A DNA stretch of 64,000 nucleotides from Primulina eburnea (GCF_022965805.1 NC_133114.1:7088261-7152260), one strand, 5' to 3'. Positions 22,726-35,465 are shown, counted from the first letter of the stretch. Notes: generated by a model from the letters alone, not told the origin. Numbers and translations: made by a program.

Positions 22726-23355
22726 TATGATTTTTCATATATGATTTATAGATTAAAGGATAGTCGGAGCGAACTATCTTGATACTGGAGGATATCCAGG
22801 AACTGTAATGCTGGATTTTAGCACTAGTGACTTGATGTCTTGTCACTTTATGAATTATTATACAAAAATAGCTATTAGAGGAATATCGAAATAGCTTTAT
22901 TCGAGGTGTTGTACAGTGAGAACTGCGGATTTTCTTCGTATGAAGATTATATGGCATTGATGCCTGAGATTGAACAGATTGATAGCGGATGATGGTAGTG
23001 ACTATTATGAGCTGTGGATTGGTATATACGGATGTTGTATAGCCAGCATTGGGAAATTGATTTTCCTGAGTTATTTTGAATAGTATTACGATACTATTCT
23101 TTTCGATTTATTAGGATTCTAGATTGCAAACAAGAACTCCGTGAACGAATAATATCTCTGAATGAAGACTATTCTGCTGTGGAAGGTACAGTAAAATCTT
23201 CAGGGTATTGAAAAGGCTACTTGGAAGACAGAGTTTGAAATCAGGTAGCCATGTCTAGGGTTTCTTCACCGATATGGGTATTCTGATCAATTTAAATCTA
23301 CATTTCTTCTCAATCTGATTGGATTGCCTATGATTTCGAGGACGAAATCGTATCT
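22726..23355 (+). pseudogene. 3' remnant of C1 pol
   Basis: About 630 bp between the Sirevirus-like insertion and the 3' LTR. No frame is open; short phrases (for example around ATTTCGAGGACGAAATCG before the polypurine tract) match the 3' ends of other chromoviruses in the window. The integrase C-terminus and chromodomain cannot be read any more. Confidence 0.5.
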
Positions 23356-23368
23356 TAGGGGGGAGAAA
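23356..23368 (+). promoter_or_regulatory. Polypurine tract of C1
   Basis: TAGGGGGGAGAAA directly precedes the 3' LTR at 23369. Confidence 0.8.
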
Positions 23369-24713
23369 TGTAATGCCCGAGATTTTAATTAACGTAATCT
23401 GAGATTAATCTGATATGATTTATTGATTAATCAAGGTAATTATAGACGAAAATTATTAGACCGGAAAAGACGAGAAAAGACGCGAAATATGTGCGAGGGA
23501 GGTGCCATTCGCGCACATGCGCGATCTGGTGCGCACACATGCGCGAGTTTGGCAGAAGACCCCGCGTATATGCCCGACGTGAGTGCGCGCATATGCGCGG
23601 CATGTCCAGTAGCCAAGGCAAATGTGCAGAAGGCCTCGCGCATATGCGCCGAGGGGAGGCGCGCATATGCGCGAGCACTACAGTAGCAATTTCCGGATAA
23701 AGCTTCCGGCGCATATGCGCAGATGTTGGGCACGCATATGCGCGCGGCATGCAACACGAGAACAAGCCACTTGCCTTCCATATGTAACGTGTATATATAT
23801 ATATATACATATCAACGTTTCTTCCTCAGATTATTAGAAAAGAAACGAGAAACTTTGTCGAAATCCTTACGCCTTTATATTTCTATCCGCCCGTCTGATT
23901 TTGAATCCGACTTCGGTATCGTGTCTCTAGCGACGATAGCTACAACTGGACGTAAGTTTTATTGAGTTCTGATATCATTTGAAATTATGATATGGTCAGA
24001 ATTGAATATACTTCATATATAATGTTTCTGATGTAGTAGGCATCGTATATCTGAAGTCAGATTAAAGAACGGACTGCGTATGAAATTGTTATGAATTTTC
24101 AGGGTTAATTCGATTTTAATTATACCGATTTGATATCAGAATTATGGTATTGTCGATTTTGTGGTACTGAAATTGATATCTGATTTGTACTGTATCCCTG
24201 GATATATTGATATTAGTCAGATTTGGATCAGATCAGTTGTTGACTCGTATATACTGATATTGTATTGCTGGTATTGAGAGACTGTACAGAATTGAAATTA
24301 TATTTTGTATTGATATTGAGTATGGGTCGAATTATGATATCTGTGATGTTGAAGTGACGGGGTTACGGAGATGGTATTGTTATACCGTCGAAACGTCAGT
24401 GGATTGATATTGAATAGACTCAGTAGTGATTGTGATTATATCGTGATATCGTCGATATGGATTAAATTGTATCTTGATTCGATATTGATCAGATTATGTT
24501 TTGAATTGCGTATTGATTCGAACAGGCTTGGAATTAAGCGATATATTTACACGGGCTATTCGATATTGTGTTTCAGATTTGATATGGACAGACTTGATTT
24601 CGATACTTCGACTTCATCAGACCGTGAAGACAAAGGTATAAATTGATGTGAATGTGGGATTACACAACTCAAGTTGGATTTAACTTGAGTCTCCCAAAAT
24701 CACATATTTTATG
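23369..24713 (+). repeat. 3' LTR of C1, first part
   Basis: Matches the 5' LTR from 11769, including the GCGCATATGCGC array (23509-23747). Interrupted at 24714 by the intact chromovirus; the final TTATG is the target duplication. The uninterrupted 5' LTR at about 13133-13150 shows the empty site. Confidence 0.9.
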
Positions 24714-26298
24714 TGTAATAGCCGAGCCCGGTGTACGGTACGATTTAAGTTTTGTTTGTTATTTGGGATATTTGATTAGATGATTATAGTTGTGTTTTGG
24801 GCTTTAGTATTATTGGTTATTATTTATTTGAGGTATTAGTTGTTGTTGGTTGTTCGTTTCAGCGTTTCGGTTCGATTTTAGTTGCTTTGGAATAGTGTTT
24901 TGCCGTGAGTAGAGTGCACCCGCGCTCTTAGAGGAGTGCCCCCGCGGTGCACTGTGCTATTTTTGGAGTTTGAGTGCCGTGAGCACACCGCACCCGCGGC
25001 GTTGTAGAGACCGCCCCTGCGGTAGAGACCGCACCCGCGCTGCTTGCGTCGCCGCACCCGCGCTGTTCGTGTTCCAGAATTTTTGAGATTGCCGTAACCA
25101 TAGCGCACCCGCGGTCCTTGTGTTGGCGCACCCGCGGTGAAGGTATGGTCGAGTTTTTAAGCTACTTTTTGGAGTGGTTGGCCATGCTTTTCCTTTCTTC
25201 TCTCCTTCATTCTCGACATTTCTCTCCATTTTTAGGGTTTTTGGTCATTTCTTTCACTTCCTATCTTCGATTCAAGCGTTTGTTTGGAATTTCGACTTGA
25301 GTTCGACGTTCTCCTTGGTGCTAGGAAGCTTGGGTAAGTTTTTGGTGCGATTCTGTTAAGGTTGTAAATTAAGAGTTGTTTAGATTGGTTGTTTAAGTGG
25401 ATTTATGGATTATTTAGCTTGTAATCTTGGATATTTAGTTGATATTGGTGTTATTTGTGGATTATTTGTTGTAGGTGGTGATCAAGAGCTAAGTTGAGGT
25501 GTTTGTTGTGGTTTGTAAGTGGAAATTCATTCCTTTTGCTCACATGATTTTATATGTATGTGTTTCAAAGAGTTTATTGTGTTATTCCCTTTCATTTGAT
25601 CCATAGTATGTATTGTTATATGTATTGGAGGCATTGATGTCTCATTATTGATTAAAGGGAATACAAAGAGATATATAGAGTTCAAAGTGATTGTTAAAAC
25701 CAGAGAAGAGTTTAAATGTTTTCGGATTGATAAATACATAGTCAGAGATTGCATGCAATATTAGATGATCATCGCCCAGAGGCTTATATCCCTCAGAGTT
25801 ATCGGTATTTATATCGATTTGGGATACGAGCAACCCCAGAGCAGAGATACTATTGATATCAATCCCCAGAGCAAAAGAGAAATACCATCATATTTATATG
25901 CTATTGCTATGTTATTGATATTCAGAGTTTACAGTTCAGAGTTGATGGTATTTATGATTTCAAAGAGATGTTTTACAGAGATTATTGTTTATTGTTATAT
26001 AAGAGTTCCACTTGCTGAGATTTATTCTCATTTCAGTTATTTTCATGTGATGCAGATCAGAGTGGTGCCTCGGGACGTTGACTGTAGATCGGGGGGTCAT
26101 ATGCATACACCGTTGGAAGGAGGATTTTGGCATGATCATAGGAATGATATTTTGGTTTTTGTTATGTCATTTAAATGATCATGTATTTATTTTGTAAAGA
26201 TATTTAAACAAATGTGTTTTGAAACTCCTTCCGTATATTTTAAAGAGAAAATTTTATTTCCGCTGCGTATTTATTTTAAAAGAGGTCAGGGTGTCACA
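24714..26298 (+). repeat. 5' LTR of C2 (1585 bp)
   Basis: Starts TGTAATAGCCGAGCCCGG and ends GGTCAGGGTGTCACA. Contains a CACCCGCGGT motif array at 24915-25139. The small ORFs inside are duplicated exactly in the 3' LTR and have no known domain. Confidence 0.95.
24915..25139 (+). repeat. CACCCGCGGT motif array (5' LTR of C2)
   Basis: About eight copies of a GC-rich motif around GCACCCGCGGT (variants GCACCCGCGCT, GCCCCCGCGGT, GCCCCTGCGGT). They are spaced 15-60 bp in otherwise AT-rich sequence. The 3' LTR copy is at 31108-31332. The same motif and some flanking text (GCCGTGAGCA) recur in the different LTR at 33783-33967. Confidence 0.85.
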
Positions 26299-26304
26299 TT
26301 TTAG

Positions 26305-26316
26305 TGGTATCAGAGC
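26305..26316 (+). promoter_or_regulatory. Primer binding site of C2, tRNA-iMet
   Basis: TGGTATCAGAGC six bases after the 5' LTR. Confidence 0.95.
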
Positions 26317-26435
26317 GGTGTTCTTCGGACCAATGCATATGACTTCGTCTACTTTCAACTGTCCGGGTATGTTTTCTTTGCATCTATCTATTGTTATGTA
26401 TTGATTGGTATCTTGTGAGCATTGTAGAGTAGAGG

Positions 26436-29400
26436 ATGCCTCCTAAGCGTAAGGCGTCAGAGGGAGAGGATAGTTCGTCCTCGAGAGTTGTCGACGAGTT
26501 CGGCAAGTTACTGAAGGAGCAGGCTAAGGTTCACAGTGAGCAGATCCAGCAGTTGCTTAGACTGCAAGGAGCAGGCCAGGGCAGAGACCAAGGTAGGGGG
26601 CAGGTTGCTCCAGTAGCAGTTGGTTCTGATGCTATCTTTTCTGCGTTTAAGAGGATGGATCCACCCGAGTTTCCAGGCAGCTCCGATCCTTTAGCTGCAG
26701 TAGAGTGGGTCAAGGCTTTGGAGGCGATTTTTGATCATCTCCACTATGAGGACAGAGATCGTATCAGTTGTGCTGTTTTTATGCTGGTTAAAGCTGCACG
26801 TTTGTGGTGGAATGCGACCAAGGTTGGCATTGATGTTTCTACTTTGAAGTGGTCTGAGTTTACTGAGCTTTTCTACGACAAGTACTTTCCTGATGCACTG
26901 CGAGCGAGGAAGGTCACAGAGTTCTTGGAGCTTCGTCAGGGGAGCTTGAACGTGGATGAGTATATTCTCAAGTTCGAGGAGGGTTGCCTATTTGCTCCGT
27001 ACATTGCTACCAGTGATAAAGATAAAGGCGCTCACTTCATTCGAGGCCTTAGAGCGGAGATCAGGCGTGATATCAATATGTCCAAGGCTGTGACTTTCAA
27101 GGAGATTGTGTCCAAGGCGTTGCTAGCAGAGCAGGACGAGAAGGATATCGCCAGGGAGAGGCAGGCGAGGCACCAGGCTAGTGTTCAAAGAGGCCAGAGT
27201 TCAGGTCAGCGTGGCAGAGATCGATTCAAGGGGAAGGGCAAGGTGGATCAGAGTCCTAGGCCACCGTCAGCGCCAGTTGCTCCGTCTGATTCTGAGAGAT
27301 CTTTGTGTCCCAAGTGTAGCAGACCCCATCGTGGAGAGTGTAGATTTGGCTCTCGTTCTTGCTATCGTTGTGGCATGCCAGGCCATATTTCCAGAGATTG
27401 TCCTAGGGGAGCTAGCCAGGAGAAGGTGCAGGGTCGTATCTTTTCGATGACTAAGGAAGGTATTAATCGTAATTCTTCTGTAATCTCTAGTTCCATTTTA
27501 ATTTCAGGCAGAGTAGCTACTACTTTGATTGATACTGGTGCTACTCATTCTTTTATGTCTGAATTGTTTTTGAGATCTTTGGGTATAGTTCCTTCTGTTA
27601 TTCCCCTTCAGCTTAGTGTTGTTTTGCCTTCGGGAGATGTTTTGTGCCCGACTTCCATAGTGTATGCGTGCCCCGTTCGTTTTGTTGATCGAGAGGTCTT
27701 TGCTGATTTGATTGTGATCCCGATGGTTGCCTTTGATGTTATTCTTGGCATGGATTGGCTGTCGACCTATCGTGCTGTTATTGATTGCGTTGCTAAGACG
27801 GTGACTTTTGCAGATGATGACCAGGGAGGAGTTCTCGCCAGCTCAGGTACTTCGCTGGTCCTTCCTTTTATTTCGTGTCTTGATGCTGAGAGGCTTTTGT
27901 GTAGAGGTTGTGATGTTTTTCTAGCATCTGTTGTGGATATGGATAGACTGATTAAGTTGAATATTGATGATATTGATGTGGTGAGGGAGTTTGCGGATGT
28001 GTTTGAGGATGATGTTCCGGGTTTGCCGCCGGATAGAGATGTAGAGTTTGTCATTGATCTTGCTCCAGGTACGGTTCCTATTTCTAAGGCTCCGTATAGG
28101 ATGGCTCCTACCGAGATGAAAGAGTTGAAGACGCAGTTGCAGGATCTTCTAGATAAGGGTTTCATTCGTCCGAGTTCTTCGCCTTGGGGAGCTCCGGTTC
28201 TATTTGTTAAGAAGAAGGACGGGTCTTTGCGTCTGTGTATCGATTACAGAGAGCTTAACAAAGTGACGATCAAGAACAAGTATCCGTTGCCACGGATCGA
28301 CGATCTATTTGACCAACTCCAGGGTGCCACTGTTTTCTCGAAGATTGATCTTCGGTCTGGCTACTATCAATTGAAGGTTAGGGAGTCCGATATCCCTAAG
28401 ACGGCTTTCAGGACCAGGTATGGTCACTTTGAGTTTCTCGTGATGTCTTTTGGTTTGACCAATGCCCCTTCTGTTTTCATGGACCTGATGAACCGTGTGT
28501 TCAAGCCGTGTTTGGATAGCTTCGTCATTGTCTTTATCGACGATATCTTGATCTATTCCAAGACCAGAGAGCTTCATTCAGAGCATCTCAGAGTTGTGCT
28601 CCAGTTGCTGAGAGAGCGGAGGTTGTTTGCCAAGTTGAAGAAGTGTGAGTTTTGGCTGGATCAGATTTCTTTCCTAGGCCATGTCGTTTCGAGGGATGGC
28701 ATTGCTGTTGATCCGATGAAGATAGAGGCGATTCAGAAGTGGCCTATTCCTACGACTGTTTCAGAGGTGCGCAGTTTCCTTGGTTTGGCGGGTTTTTATC
28801 GTCGTTTCATTTTGGATTTTTCCAAGATTGCCCTGCCATTGTCCAATCTGACAAGGAAGACTGTGAAGTTCGAGTGGTCTTTAGATTGCCAGAGTGCATT
28901 TCAGGAGTTGAAGGATAGATTGACGTCAGCTCCTATTCTCGCATTGCCCAGTGGTTCAGAGGATTTTGTGGTCTTTACCGATGCGTCGAAGAAGGGTCTC
29001 GGTGCAGTGTTGATGCAGAGAGGTAAGGTCATTGCCTATGCTTCTCGCCAGTTGAAGGATTATGAGAAGAATTATCCGACGCATGATTTAGAGTTGGCAG
29101 CTGTGGTTTTCGCCCTGAAGATTTGGAGACACTACTTGTATGGCGAAAAGTGTGAGATTTTCACAGACCACAAGAGTTTGAAGTATCTGTTTTCGCAGAA
29201 AGAGCTCAATATGCGGCAGAGGAGGTGGTTAGAGCTTGTCAAGGATTACGATGTAACTATCAGTTATCACCCAGGGAAGGCGAATGTTGTGGCTGATGCT
29301 TTGAGTCGTAAGTCGAGTGCTTCATTGAGTTCTTTGGTTCAGAGACCGTTGCTGATGGATTTGCAGAGAGAGGAGATTGATCTGGTGATTCCAGGCACCA

Positions 29401-30866
29401 TTGCTCGTCTTTCAGCGTTGGTTCTTCGATCTTCTTTGACGGACAGGATTCGTAGAGAGCAGTCGACTGATGTTCAGTTGACAGAGTTGAGAGATAGAGC
29501 AGAGATTAGAGGTAATTCAGAGTTTGCCTTGAATGGTGATGGTTTGGTGACTTTCAGAGGTCGTATTTGTGTTCCTGTTGGCGATGATATTCGTAGAGAT
29601 ATTCTGACAGAGGCTCATACCGCGCCGTATTCGATTCATCCAGGCAGTACGAAGATGTATCAGGATCTTCGTCGACTCTACTGGTGGCCAGGTATGAAGA
29701 AGGATGTTGTCGTGTTCATTTCTCAGTGCCTTACTTGTCAGCAGGTGAAGATTGAGCACCAGAGACCTGCTGGGACATTGTTGTCGTTGCCGATTCCTCA
29801 GTGGAAGTGGGAGCATATTACGATGGATTTCGTGACTGGTCTTCCCAGAGTGCAGAGAGGTTTCAATTCTATTTGGGTTATCGTTGATCGATTGACTAAG
29901 TCAGCGCATTTTCTTCCAGTCAAGACGACGTATTCGATGAATCAGTATGCCAAGGACTACATTGCAGAGATTGTCAGACTTCATGGTGTCCCTGTGTCGA
30001 TCGTGTCTGATCGTGACCCTAGATTTACTTCAGAGTTTTGGAAGAGTTTGCACAGAGCTATGGGTTCGCGGTTAGCATTCAGTACAGCCTATCATCCTCA
30101 GAGTGATGGTCAGTCAGAGAGAGTCATTCAGATTCTTGAGGATATGCTCAGAGCGTGTACTATTGACTTTCCAGGTAGCTGGGATTCTTTGTTGCCTTTG
30201 GTTGAGTTCACTTATAATAATAGCTACCAGGCGACGATTGGCATGGCACCGTATGAGGCACTTTATGGCAGGAAGTGCAGATCTCCCTTGTATTGGGACG
30301 AGGTTGGTGAGAGGAAGATGTTGGGACCAGAGTTGGTCCAGCAGACTGCTGATGTTGTTGCTGTTATCAGAGAAAGGATGAAGACTGCCCAGTCCAGACA
30401 GAAGAGCTATGCAGATGTTCGTCGTAGACCTTTGCAGTTCGAGGTTGGCGACCATGTATTTCTGAAGATAGCACCTCTCAAGGGTGTGATGAGATTTGGC
30501 AAGAAGGGCAAGTTGAGTCCTAGATTTATTGGTCCATTCGAGATTTTGGACAGAGTTGGTGACAGAGCCTACAGATTAGCCCTACCTCCAGATCTTGACA
30601 GAGTTCATAATGTGTTTCACGTATCGATGCTCAGGAAGTATGTTGCAGATCCTTCCCATGTTCTTCGCCACGAGCCATTGGACTTGACGCCGAATTTGAC
30701 GTATCAAGAGATTCCGATTCAGATTTTGGATCGCACAGTTAGAGTTCTGAGGAACAAAGAGATCGGCATTGTCAAAGTTCTTTGGAGGAACCATTTGATA
30801 GAGGAGGCTACGTGGGAACCAGAGGATGAGATGAGAGAGAAGTATCCTGAGTTGTTCGTGCCGTGA
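26436..30866 (+). CDS. Gag-Pol polyprotein with chromodomain (Tekay/Del-type)
   Basis: A single 1476-residue frame encodes everything needed for retrotransposition. Gag covers about residues 65-240 ([15 protein letters not shown] is the gag signature), with a CCHC knuckle [14 protein letters not shown] near 309. Protease LIDTGATHS is near 365. RT has its catalytic FIDDILIYS near 700. RNase [14 protein letters not shown] is near 846 and DHKSLKYLF near 911. Integrase has its HHCC finger near 1068-1105, and the DDE residues in MDFVTGLP (near 1130), [10 protein letters not shown] (near 1190) and [10 protein letters not shown] (near 1225). A C-terminal chromodomain at about 1420-1472 ([26 protein letters not shown]) should guide integration to particular chromatin. 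The first ATG after the primer site is used. Length and domain order are normal for plant chromoviruses. Confidence 0.95.
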   Translation: MPPKRKASEGEDSSSSRVVDEFGKLLKEQAKVHSEQIQQLLRLQGAGQGRDQGRGQVAPVAVGSDAIFSAFKRMDPPEFPGSSDPLAAVEWVKALEAIFDHLHYEDRDRISCAVFMLVKAARLWWNATKVGIDVSTLKWSEFTELFYDKYFPDALRARKVTEFLELRQGSLNVDEYILKFEEGCLFAPYIATSDKDKGAHFIRGLRAEIRRDINMSKAVTFKEIVSKALLAEQDEKDIARERQARHQASVQRGQSSGQRGRDRFKGKGKVDQSPRPPSAPVAPSDSERSLCPKCSRPHRGECRFGSRSCYRCGMPGHISRDCPRGASQEKVQGRIFSMTKEGINRNSSVISSSILISGRVATTLIDTGATHSFMSELFLRSLGIVPSVIPLQLSVVLPSGDVLCPTSIVYACPVRFVDREVFADLIVIPMVAFDVILGMDWLSTYRAVIDCVAKTVTFADDDQGGVLASSGTSLVLPFISCLDAERLLCRGCDVFLASVVDMDRLIKLNIDDIDVVREFADVFEDDVPGLPPDRDVEFVIDLAPGTVPISKAPYRMAPTEMKELKTQLQDLLDKGFIRPSSSPWGAPVLFVKKKDGSLRLCIDYRELNKVTIKNKYPLPRIDDLFDQLQGATVFSKIDLRSGYYQLKVRESDIPKTAFRTRYGHFEFLVMSFGLTNAPSVFMDLMNRVFKPCLDSFVIVFIDDILIYSKTRELHSEHLRVVLQLLRERRLFAKLKKCEFWLDQISFLGHVVSRDGIAVDPMKIEAIQKWPIPTTVSEVRSFLGLAGFYRRFILDFSKIALPLSNLTRKTVKFEWSLDCQSAFQELKDRLTSAPILALPSGSEDFVVFTDASKKGLGAVLMQRGKVIAYASRQLKDYEKNYPTHDLELAAVVFALKIWRHYLYGEKCEIFTDHKSLKYLFSQKELNMRQRRWLELVKDYDVTISYHPGKANVVADALSRKSSASLSSLVQRPLLMDLQREEIDLVIPGTIARLSALVLRSSLTDRIRREQSTDVQLTELRDRAEIRGNSEFALNGDGLVTFRGRICVPVGDDIRRDILTEAHTAPYSIHPGSTKMYQDLRRLYWWPGMKKDVVVFISQCLTCQQVKIEHQRPAGTLLSLPIPQWKWEHITMDFVTGLPRVQRGFNSIWVIVDRLTKSAHFLPVKTTYSMNQYAKDYIAEIVRLHGVPVSIVSDRDPRFTSEFWKSLHRAMGSRLAFSTAYHPQSDGQSERVIQILEDMLRACTIDFPGSWDSLLPLVEFTYNNSYQATIGMAPYEALYGRKCRSPLYWDEVGERKMLGPELVQQTADVVAVIRERMKTAQSRQKSYADVRRRPLQFEVGDHVFLKIAPLKGVMRFGKKGKLSPRFIGPFEILDRVGDRAYRLALPPDLDRVHNVFHVSMLRKYVADPSHVLRHEPLDLTPNLTYQEIPIQILDRTVRVLRNKEIGIVKVLWRNHLIEEATWEPEDEMREKYPELFVP

Positions 30867-30893
30867 CGTCAATTTCGCGGACGAAATTCCCTT

Positions 30894-30905
30894 AAGGGGG
30901 GAAGA
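30894..30905 (+). promoter_or_regulatory. Polypurine tract of C2
   Basis: AAGGGGGGAAGA lies one base before the 3' LTR. Confidence 0.9.
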
Positions 30906-30906
30906 T

Positions 30907-32490
30907 TGTAATAGCCGAGCCCGGTGTACGGTACGATTTAAGTTTTGTTTGTTATTTGGGATATTTGATTAGATGATTATAGTTGTGTTTTGGGCTTTAG
31001 TATTATTGGTTATTATTTATTTGAGGTATTAGTTGTTGTTGGTTGTTCGTTTCAGCGTTTCGGTTCGATTTTAGTTGCTTTGGAATAGTGTTTTGCCGTG
31101 AGTAGAGTGCACCCGCGCTCTTAGAGGAGTGCCCCCGCGGTGCACTGTGCTATTTTTGGAGTTTGAGTGCCGTGAGCACACCGCACCCGCGGCGTTGTAG
31201 AGACCGCCCCTGCGGTAGAGACCGCACCCGCGCTGCTTGCGTCGCCGCACCCGCGCTGTTCGTGTTCCAGAATTTTTGAGATTGCCGTAACCATAGCGCA
31301 CCCGCGGTCCTTGTGTTGGTGCACCCGCGGTGAAGGTATGGTCGAGTTTTTAAGCTACTTTTTGGAGTGGTTGGCCATGCTTTTCCTTTCTTCTCTCCTT
31401 CATTCTCGACATTTCTCTCCATTTTTAGGGTTTTTGGTCATTTCTTTCACTTCCTATCTTCGATTCAAGCGTTTGTTTGGAATTTCGACTTGAGTTCGAC
31501 GTTCTCCTTGGTGCTAGGAAGCTTGGGTAAGTTTTTGGTGCGATTCTGTTAAGGTTGTAAATTAAGAGTTGTTTAGATTGGTTGTTTAAGTGGATTTATG
31601 GATTATTTAGCTTGTAATCTTGGATATTTAGTTGATATTGGTGTTATTTGTGGATTATTTGTTGTAGGTGGTGATCAAGAGCTAAGTTGAGGTGTTTGTT
31701 GTGGTTTGTAAGTGGAAATTCATTCCTTTTGCTCACATGATTTTATATGTATGTGTTTCAAAGAGTTTATTGTGTTATTCCCTTTCATTTGATCCATAGT
31801 ATGTATTGTTATATGTATTGGAGGCATTGATGTCTCATTATTGATTAAAGGGAATACAAAGAGATATATAGAGTTCAAAGTGATTGTTAAAACCAGAGAA
31901 GAGTTTAAATGTTTTCGGATTGATAAATACATAGTCAGAGATTGCATGCAATATTAGATGATCATCGCCCAGAGGCTTATATCCCTCAGAGTTATCGGTA
32001 TTTATATCGATTTGGGATACGAGCAACCCCAGAGCAGAGATACTATTGATATCAATCCCCAGAGCAAAAGAGAAATACCATCATATTTATATGCTATTGC
32101 TATGTTATTGATATTCAGAGTTTACAGTTCAGAGTTGATGGTATTTATGATTTCAAAGAGATGTTTTACAGAGATTATTGTTTATTGTTATATAAGAGTT
32201 CCACTTGCTGAGATTTATTCTCATTTCAGTTATTTTCATGTGATGCAGATCAGAGTGGTGCCTCGGGACGTTGACTGTAGATCGGGGGTCATATGCATAC
32301 ACCGTTGGAAGGAGGATTTTGGCATGATCATAGGAATGATATTTTGGTTTTTGTTATGTCATTTAAATGATCATGTATTTATTTTGTAAAGATATTTAAA
32401 CAAATGTGTTTTGAAACTCCTTCCGTATATTTTAAAGAGAAAATTTTATTTCCGCTGCGTATTTATTTTAAAAGAGGTCAGGGTGTCACA
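30907..32490 (+). repeat. 3' LTR of C2 (1584 bp)
   Basis: Practically identical to the 5' LTR: one substitution and one single-base indel seen. Followed at once by TTATG and the rest of the C1 3' LTR. Confidence 0.95.
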
Positions 32491-33445
32491 TTATGTTATT
32501 GCATTATTATTTGCAATTGAACGGGATTGATATCTTTGATTTATTGATTGATGTTTTGACTTATAGGCGGATGTGTCTAATTGTGAATGAATAATCTTGT
32601 GACAGTAGTGTCGGATAGTGATGGAATCCTCACTGGCACATTGCACATTGTCACAAGATAGGATATTAACGATAGAACCACAGTCTATGACGGAGAGGTC
32701 AGGACACTAGATGTTTGGTTATATCGACTTGGATAGAACTGGAGTCTTTTCTATTACTGTTTGTCGATATAGGAATACTAACATCTCAAGACTACATATT
32801 TGGTTATATCGACTTGGATAGAACTGGAGTCTTTTCTATTACTGTTTGTCGATATAGGAATACCGATATCTGGAAACCGAGATCCCTAGGCTAGGATTGA
32901 GTCTAGTCTAAAATGTGGAGACACGAGTCTAAGTGACAGTTTATATTGATTTGTTTTGATTTATGTTCCTGATGATGGTACATGCTAAGAATAGGACGTA
33001 TTCTCGATATGGTTTATGTGCTGGTTTTGATACATGTTATGAATGTTTATTTCATGCTTTTATACTTGTTATATGAAATGCATGTATACATGATTTATAC
33101 TGAGAATGTAATTCTCACCGGAGTTATCCGGCTGTTGTCTTGTTTGTATGTGTGCATGACAACAGGTGGGATAGGATCAGGGTCAAGAAGAGAACGAGGC
33201 TGGACTAGATAGCGTGGAGATCCGGGCTTCGAAGCAACTTAGGATTCAGCACTGATATGTAGTTGAACCTAGTTGAATTCTTGTAGATACACAGGATTGT
33301 ATGTTTATGTTTAATATGTAATTTGAAGTAAATTACATTACGTTTCCGCTTTGCATTTTAAAAAAAAATTTAGAACCTGTTTATACTAATTGATTAATTA
33401 GTCATAATTATGATTTAGAACATGATTAGCGTCCGGGTCCCCACA
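32491..33445 (+). repeat. 3' LTR of C1, second part
   Basis: Continues the C1 LTR after C2, including the hairpin (32592-32658), the duplicated hairpin unit (32715-32872), and the CCGGAGTTATCCGG block (33111-33181). Ends CCGGGTCCCCACA, followed by ATCTA (33446-33450). Confidence 0.9.
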
Positions 33446-33687
33446 ATCTAAGTGTTTAAATTAAATTTGAAAACTGTCAAAGTTATATCATGATCATCAT
33501 AATTATAATTTATGAAATAATTTGAGATGATCAATTCAAAGCTTATTTCAGGTAGTTAAATGTACACGACCTGCAGAAATTCCTAGTAAGAGTCTCAACT
33601 CCATATCCTCACAGGTTAATAAATGTTTCAATTTATGACAACAATTTCTCTCATGGAGTTGGAATACAGATAAATGCTCAGGAAAAT
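33446..33687 (-). other. Athila-like interior, non-coding 3' region (middle piece)
   Basis: About 240 bp between C1 and the solo LTR. No ORF. It belongs to the minus-strand Athila-like element between its accessory ORFs and its 3' LTR, as shown by the target duplications on either side (ATCTA and AAAAT). Confidence 0.7.
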
Positions 33688-33782
33688 TGTAAGGCTCGAG
33701 AATTATCGATACTATTGATGTTGGAATTGTATAGATTAGAATGCACAATTATGAGATTTTGAGCAGCAGGGCCGAAGCCACA

Positions 33783-33967
33783 CCGCACCCGCAGTGCTAA
33801 GACTACCGCCCCCGCGGTGAAGGTGACAGAAATTAGTGGAATTTTGCGAACAGACACCGCACCCGCGGTCATGTAAGGACCGCACCCGCGGTCTAAGTGC
33901 TGAAATTGTAGATTAATTCGCCGTGAGCATAGCGCACCCGCGCTGTTAGTGTACCGCACCCGCGGTC
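33783..33967 (+). repeat. CACCCGCGGT motif array in the solo LTR
   Basis: Six copies of GCACCCGCGGT and variants, three followed by TCATG or TCTAAG. The array ends about 48 bp upstream of TATAAATAG. Confidence 0.85.
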
Positions 33968-34014
33968 ATGCGTGCCCTTTGAAGAATAAGCCATGTGTTA
34001 TATAACATGCAAGA

Positions 34015-34023
34015 TATAAATAG
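34015..34023 (+). promoter_or_regulatory. TATA box of the solo LTR
   Basis: TATAAATAG in a typical promoter setting just downstream of the GC-rich motif array. Confidence 0.65.
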
Positions 34024-35465
34024 AGGTCCTTCGTTTTCCTCATTCAGAAGCAAGCACCGAAGGATTTCAGGGAGAGAGAAAGCTTCATTCCTCATGCTTT
34101 CAAATTTTGATTTTGTAAGATTCATACATCCAAACTTTAATCCGATTTCGGTTTTGAGCTCCTCTCAGTGTTAGCTTCAAGAGGATGTAAGTTTTATTAC
34201 ATTTCAACAAGATTCAGATTGTGTATGTTGAGAGAAACTTAGATTTGAGTTAGAATATGTGTTCTTGCTATACTAAGCATCGTAAAAACGTAAACGGATT
34301 GAATTACGGATGTCGTATGCTATAGGTTCGATTTTCCAGCATGTATTATGTGAAGATTATGCAGAATTTGGTATACATGCTTGTATTGGATGAGATTATG
34401 AGTAATTGGGATTGATTATATATATATTGTTTGTTGAGATTGAGTTGATCGGTATTGCCAGAATACGCTGTTATGCCGTAGATTTGTACCGAGATTTATT
34501 ATTGATTGGCATATATGTTGCTTTGAGTTAGAGATTGATATTGGGTGTCTACACATTGCCGTTTCAGATTTGAGGTGACAGGTTTGACATTGGATTCGAG
34601 ATCTCGACAGACGATTCGACAAGAAAGGTATAATTCATGTGGTCACGGGATTGCACAACTCGATTCAGATTTGATACGAGTTTCCCTAAATCACATACTA
34701 GATTGTTATTACATTGATTATGTAATGCCTTGTTTATTGATTTATATTCGAGTCCTGAGATAGGAGAGATTGGCAGACTTGCCAAAACTAGACGTTTCGG
34801 TGTATCGACGCATAGGAGCAGATTTGCTATATGTGTAGACCCTCGATACAGAGTTGACCGAAGTCTAGGAATAAGACGTACCGTTGCCCCGAGTGGTTGG
34901 GTAGGTGACAGACCGTCTTATTCACACCGGGATCCCTAGATTAGAAAAGAGTCGAGTCAAGATTTGAATTGTGGAATACAGATTTGTATTCTACTACATG
35001 TTTAGATGTATATTCATGTTACTGGATTTATGTTATGCATTTGTACATGATTTATTACATTGCATGCATCCATGTTTTGTACTGGGATATGTTCTCACCG
35101 GAGTTATCCGGCTGTTGTCGTGTCTGTATGTGTGCATGGCAACAGGTGGGGCAGGATCAGGGTCACGACGAGGACGAGAGAGTTGATAGCGTGGTGATGC
35201 CGGGTGTAGCAGAAGACTTCTTATGTTGTACTAGTAGTTTCATGTTGTTACTAGAGATGTTATGTTGTTCTTATAACATGTATAACAAGTAAGGCTACTA
35301 GATCACGACATGTAATGTTGGATGACTGATGTTTGTTTTAAATAAAAATGAGACGCTTTATGTTAATATTCGTTTAAATGTTAGAAAGTGAAAATTTGAC
35401 CCGTCATTTTTGATAAAGATCCAATTAAATCCCAAAAGAATTGAGTTAGAGCCCGGGTCCCCACA

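Larger units (their letters stand above)
24714..32490 (+). mobile_element. Intact young Tekay/Del-like chromovirus (element C2)
   Basis: All parts are present: 5' LTR 24714-26298, iMet primer site 26305, one uninterrupted Gag-Pol ORF, polypurine tract 30894-30905, 3' LTR 30907-32490, and TTATG duplications on both sides. By eye the LTRs differ at only two places: one C/T substitution (25128 versus 31321) and one G in a G-run near 26092. The copy is therefore very recent and may still be able to move. Confidence 0.95.
11769..33445 (+). mobile_element. Degraded Tekay/Del-like chromovirus (element C1), twice interrupted
   Basis: LTRs begin TGTAATGCCCGAGATT and end GCGTCCGGGTCCCCACA. The 5' LTR is 11769-14102; the 3' LTR starts at 23369, is interrupted at 24714-32490 and ends at 33445. 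ATCTA flanks both ends. The interior has an iMet primer site, a stop-containing gag, and heavily eroded pol in which I can still pick out protease and integrase fragments matching the right-hand chromovirus. Original length is about 8.3 kb. Confidence 0.9.
33688..35465 (+). mobile_element. Solo LTR of a chromovirus-like element (1778 bp)
   Basis: Starts TGTAAGGCTCGAG, ends GAGCCCGGGTCCCCACA and is flanked by AAAAT on both sides (33683-33687, 35466-35470), with no interior. It contains a CACCCGCGGT array (33783-33967), a TATA box (34015-34023) and the CCGGAGTTATCCGG...GGCAACAGGTGGG block (35089-35163) shared with C1 and the right-edge chromovirus. It is a separate family from C1 and C2. Confidence 0.9.

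Noticed and set aside
24878..25359. ORFs in the C2 LTR repeated at 31071-31552
   Set aside because: They are exact LTR duplicates dominated by the GC-rich motif array. Identity reflects recent insertion, not selection.
26531..30872. Several ORFs antisense to the C2 Gag-Pol frame
   Set aside because: Shadows of the 1476-codon coding frame; no independent signal or start context.
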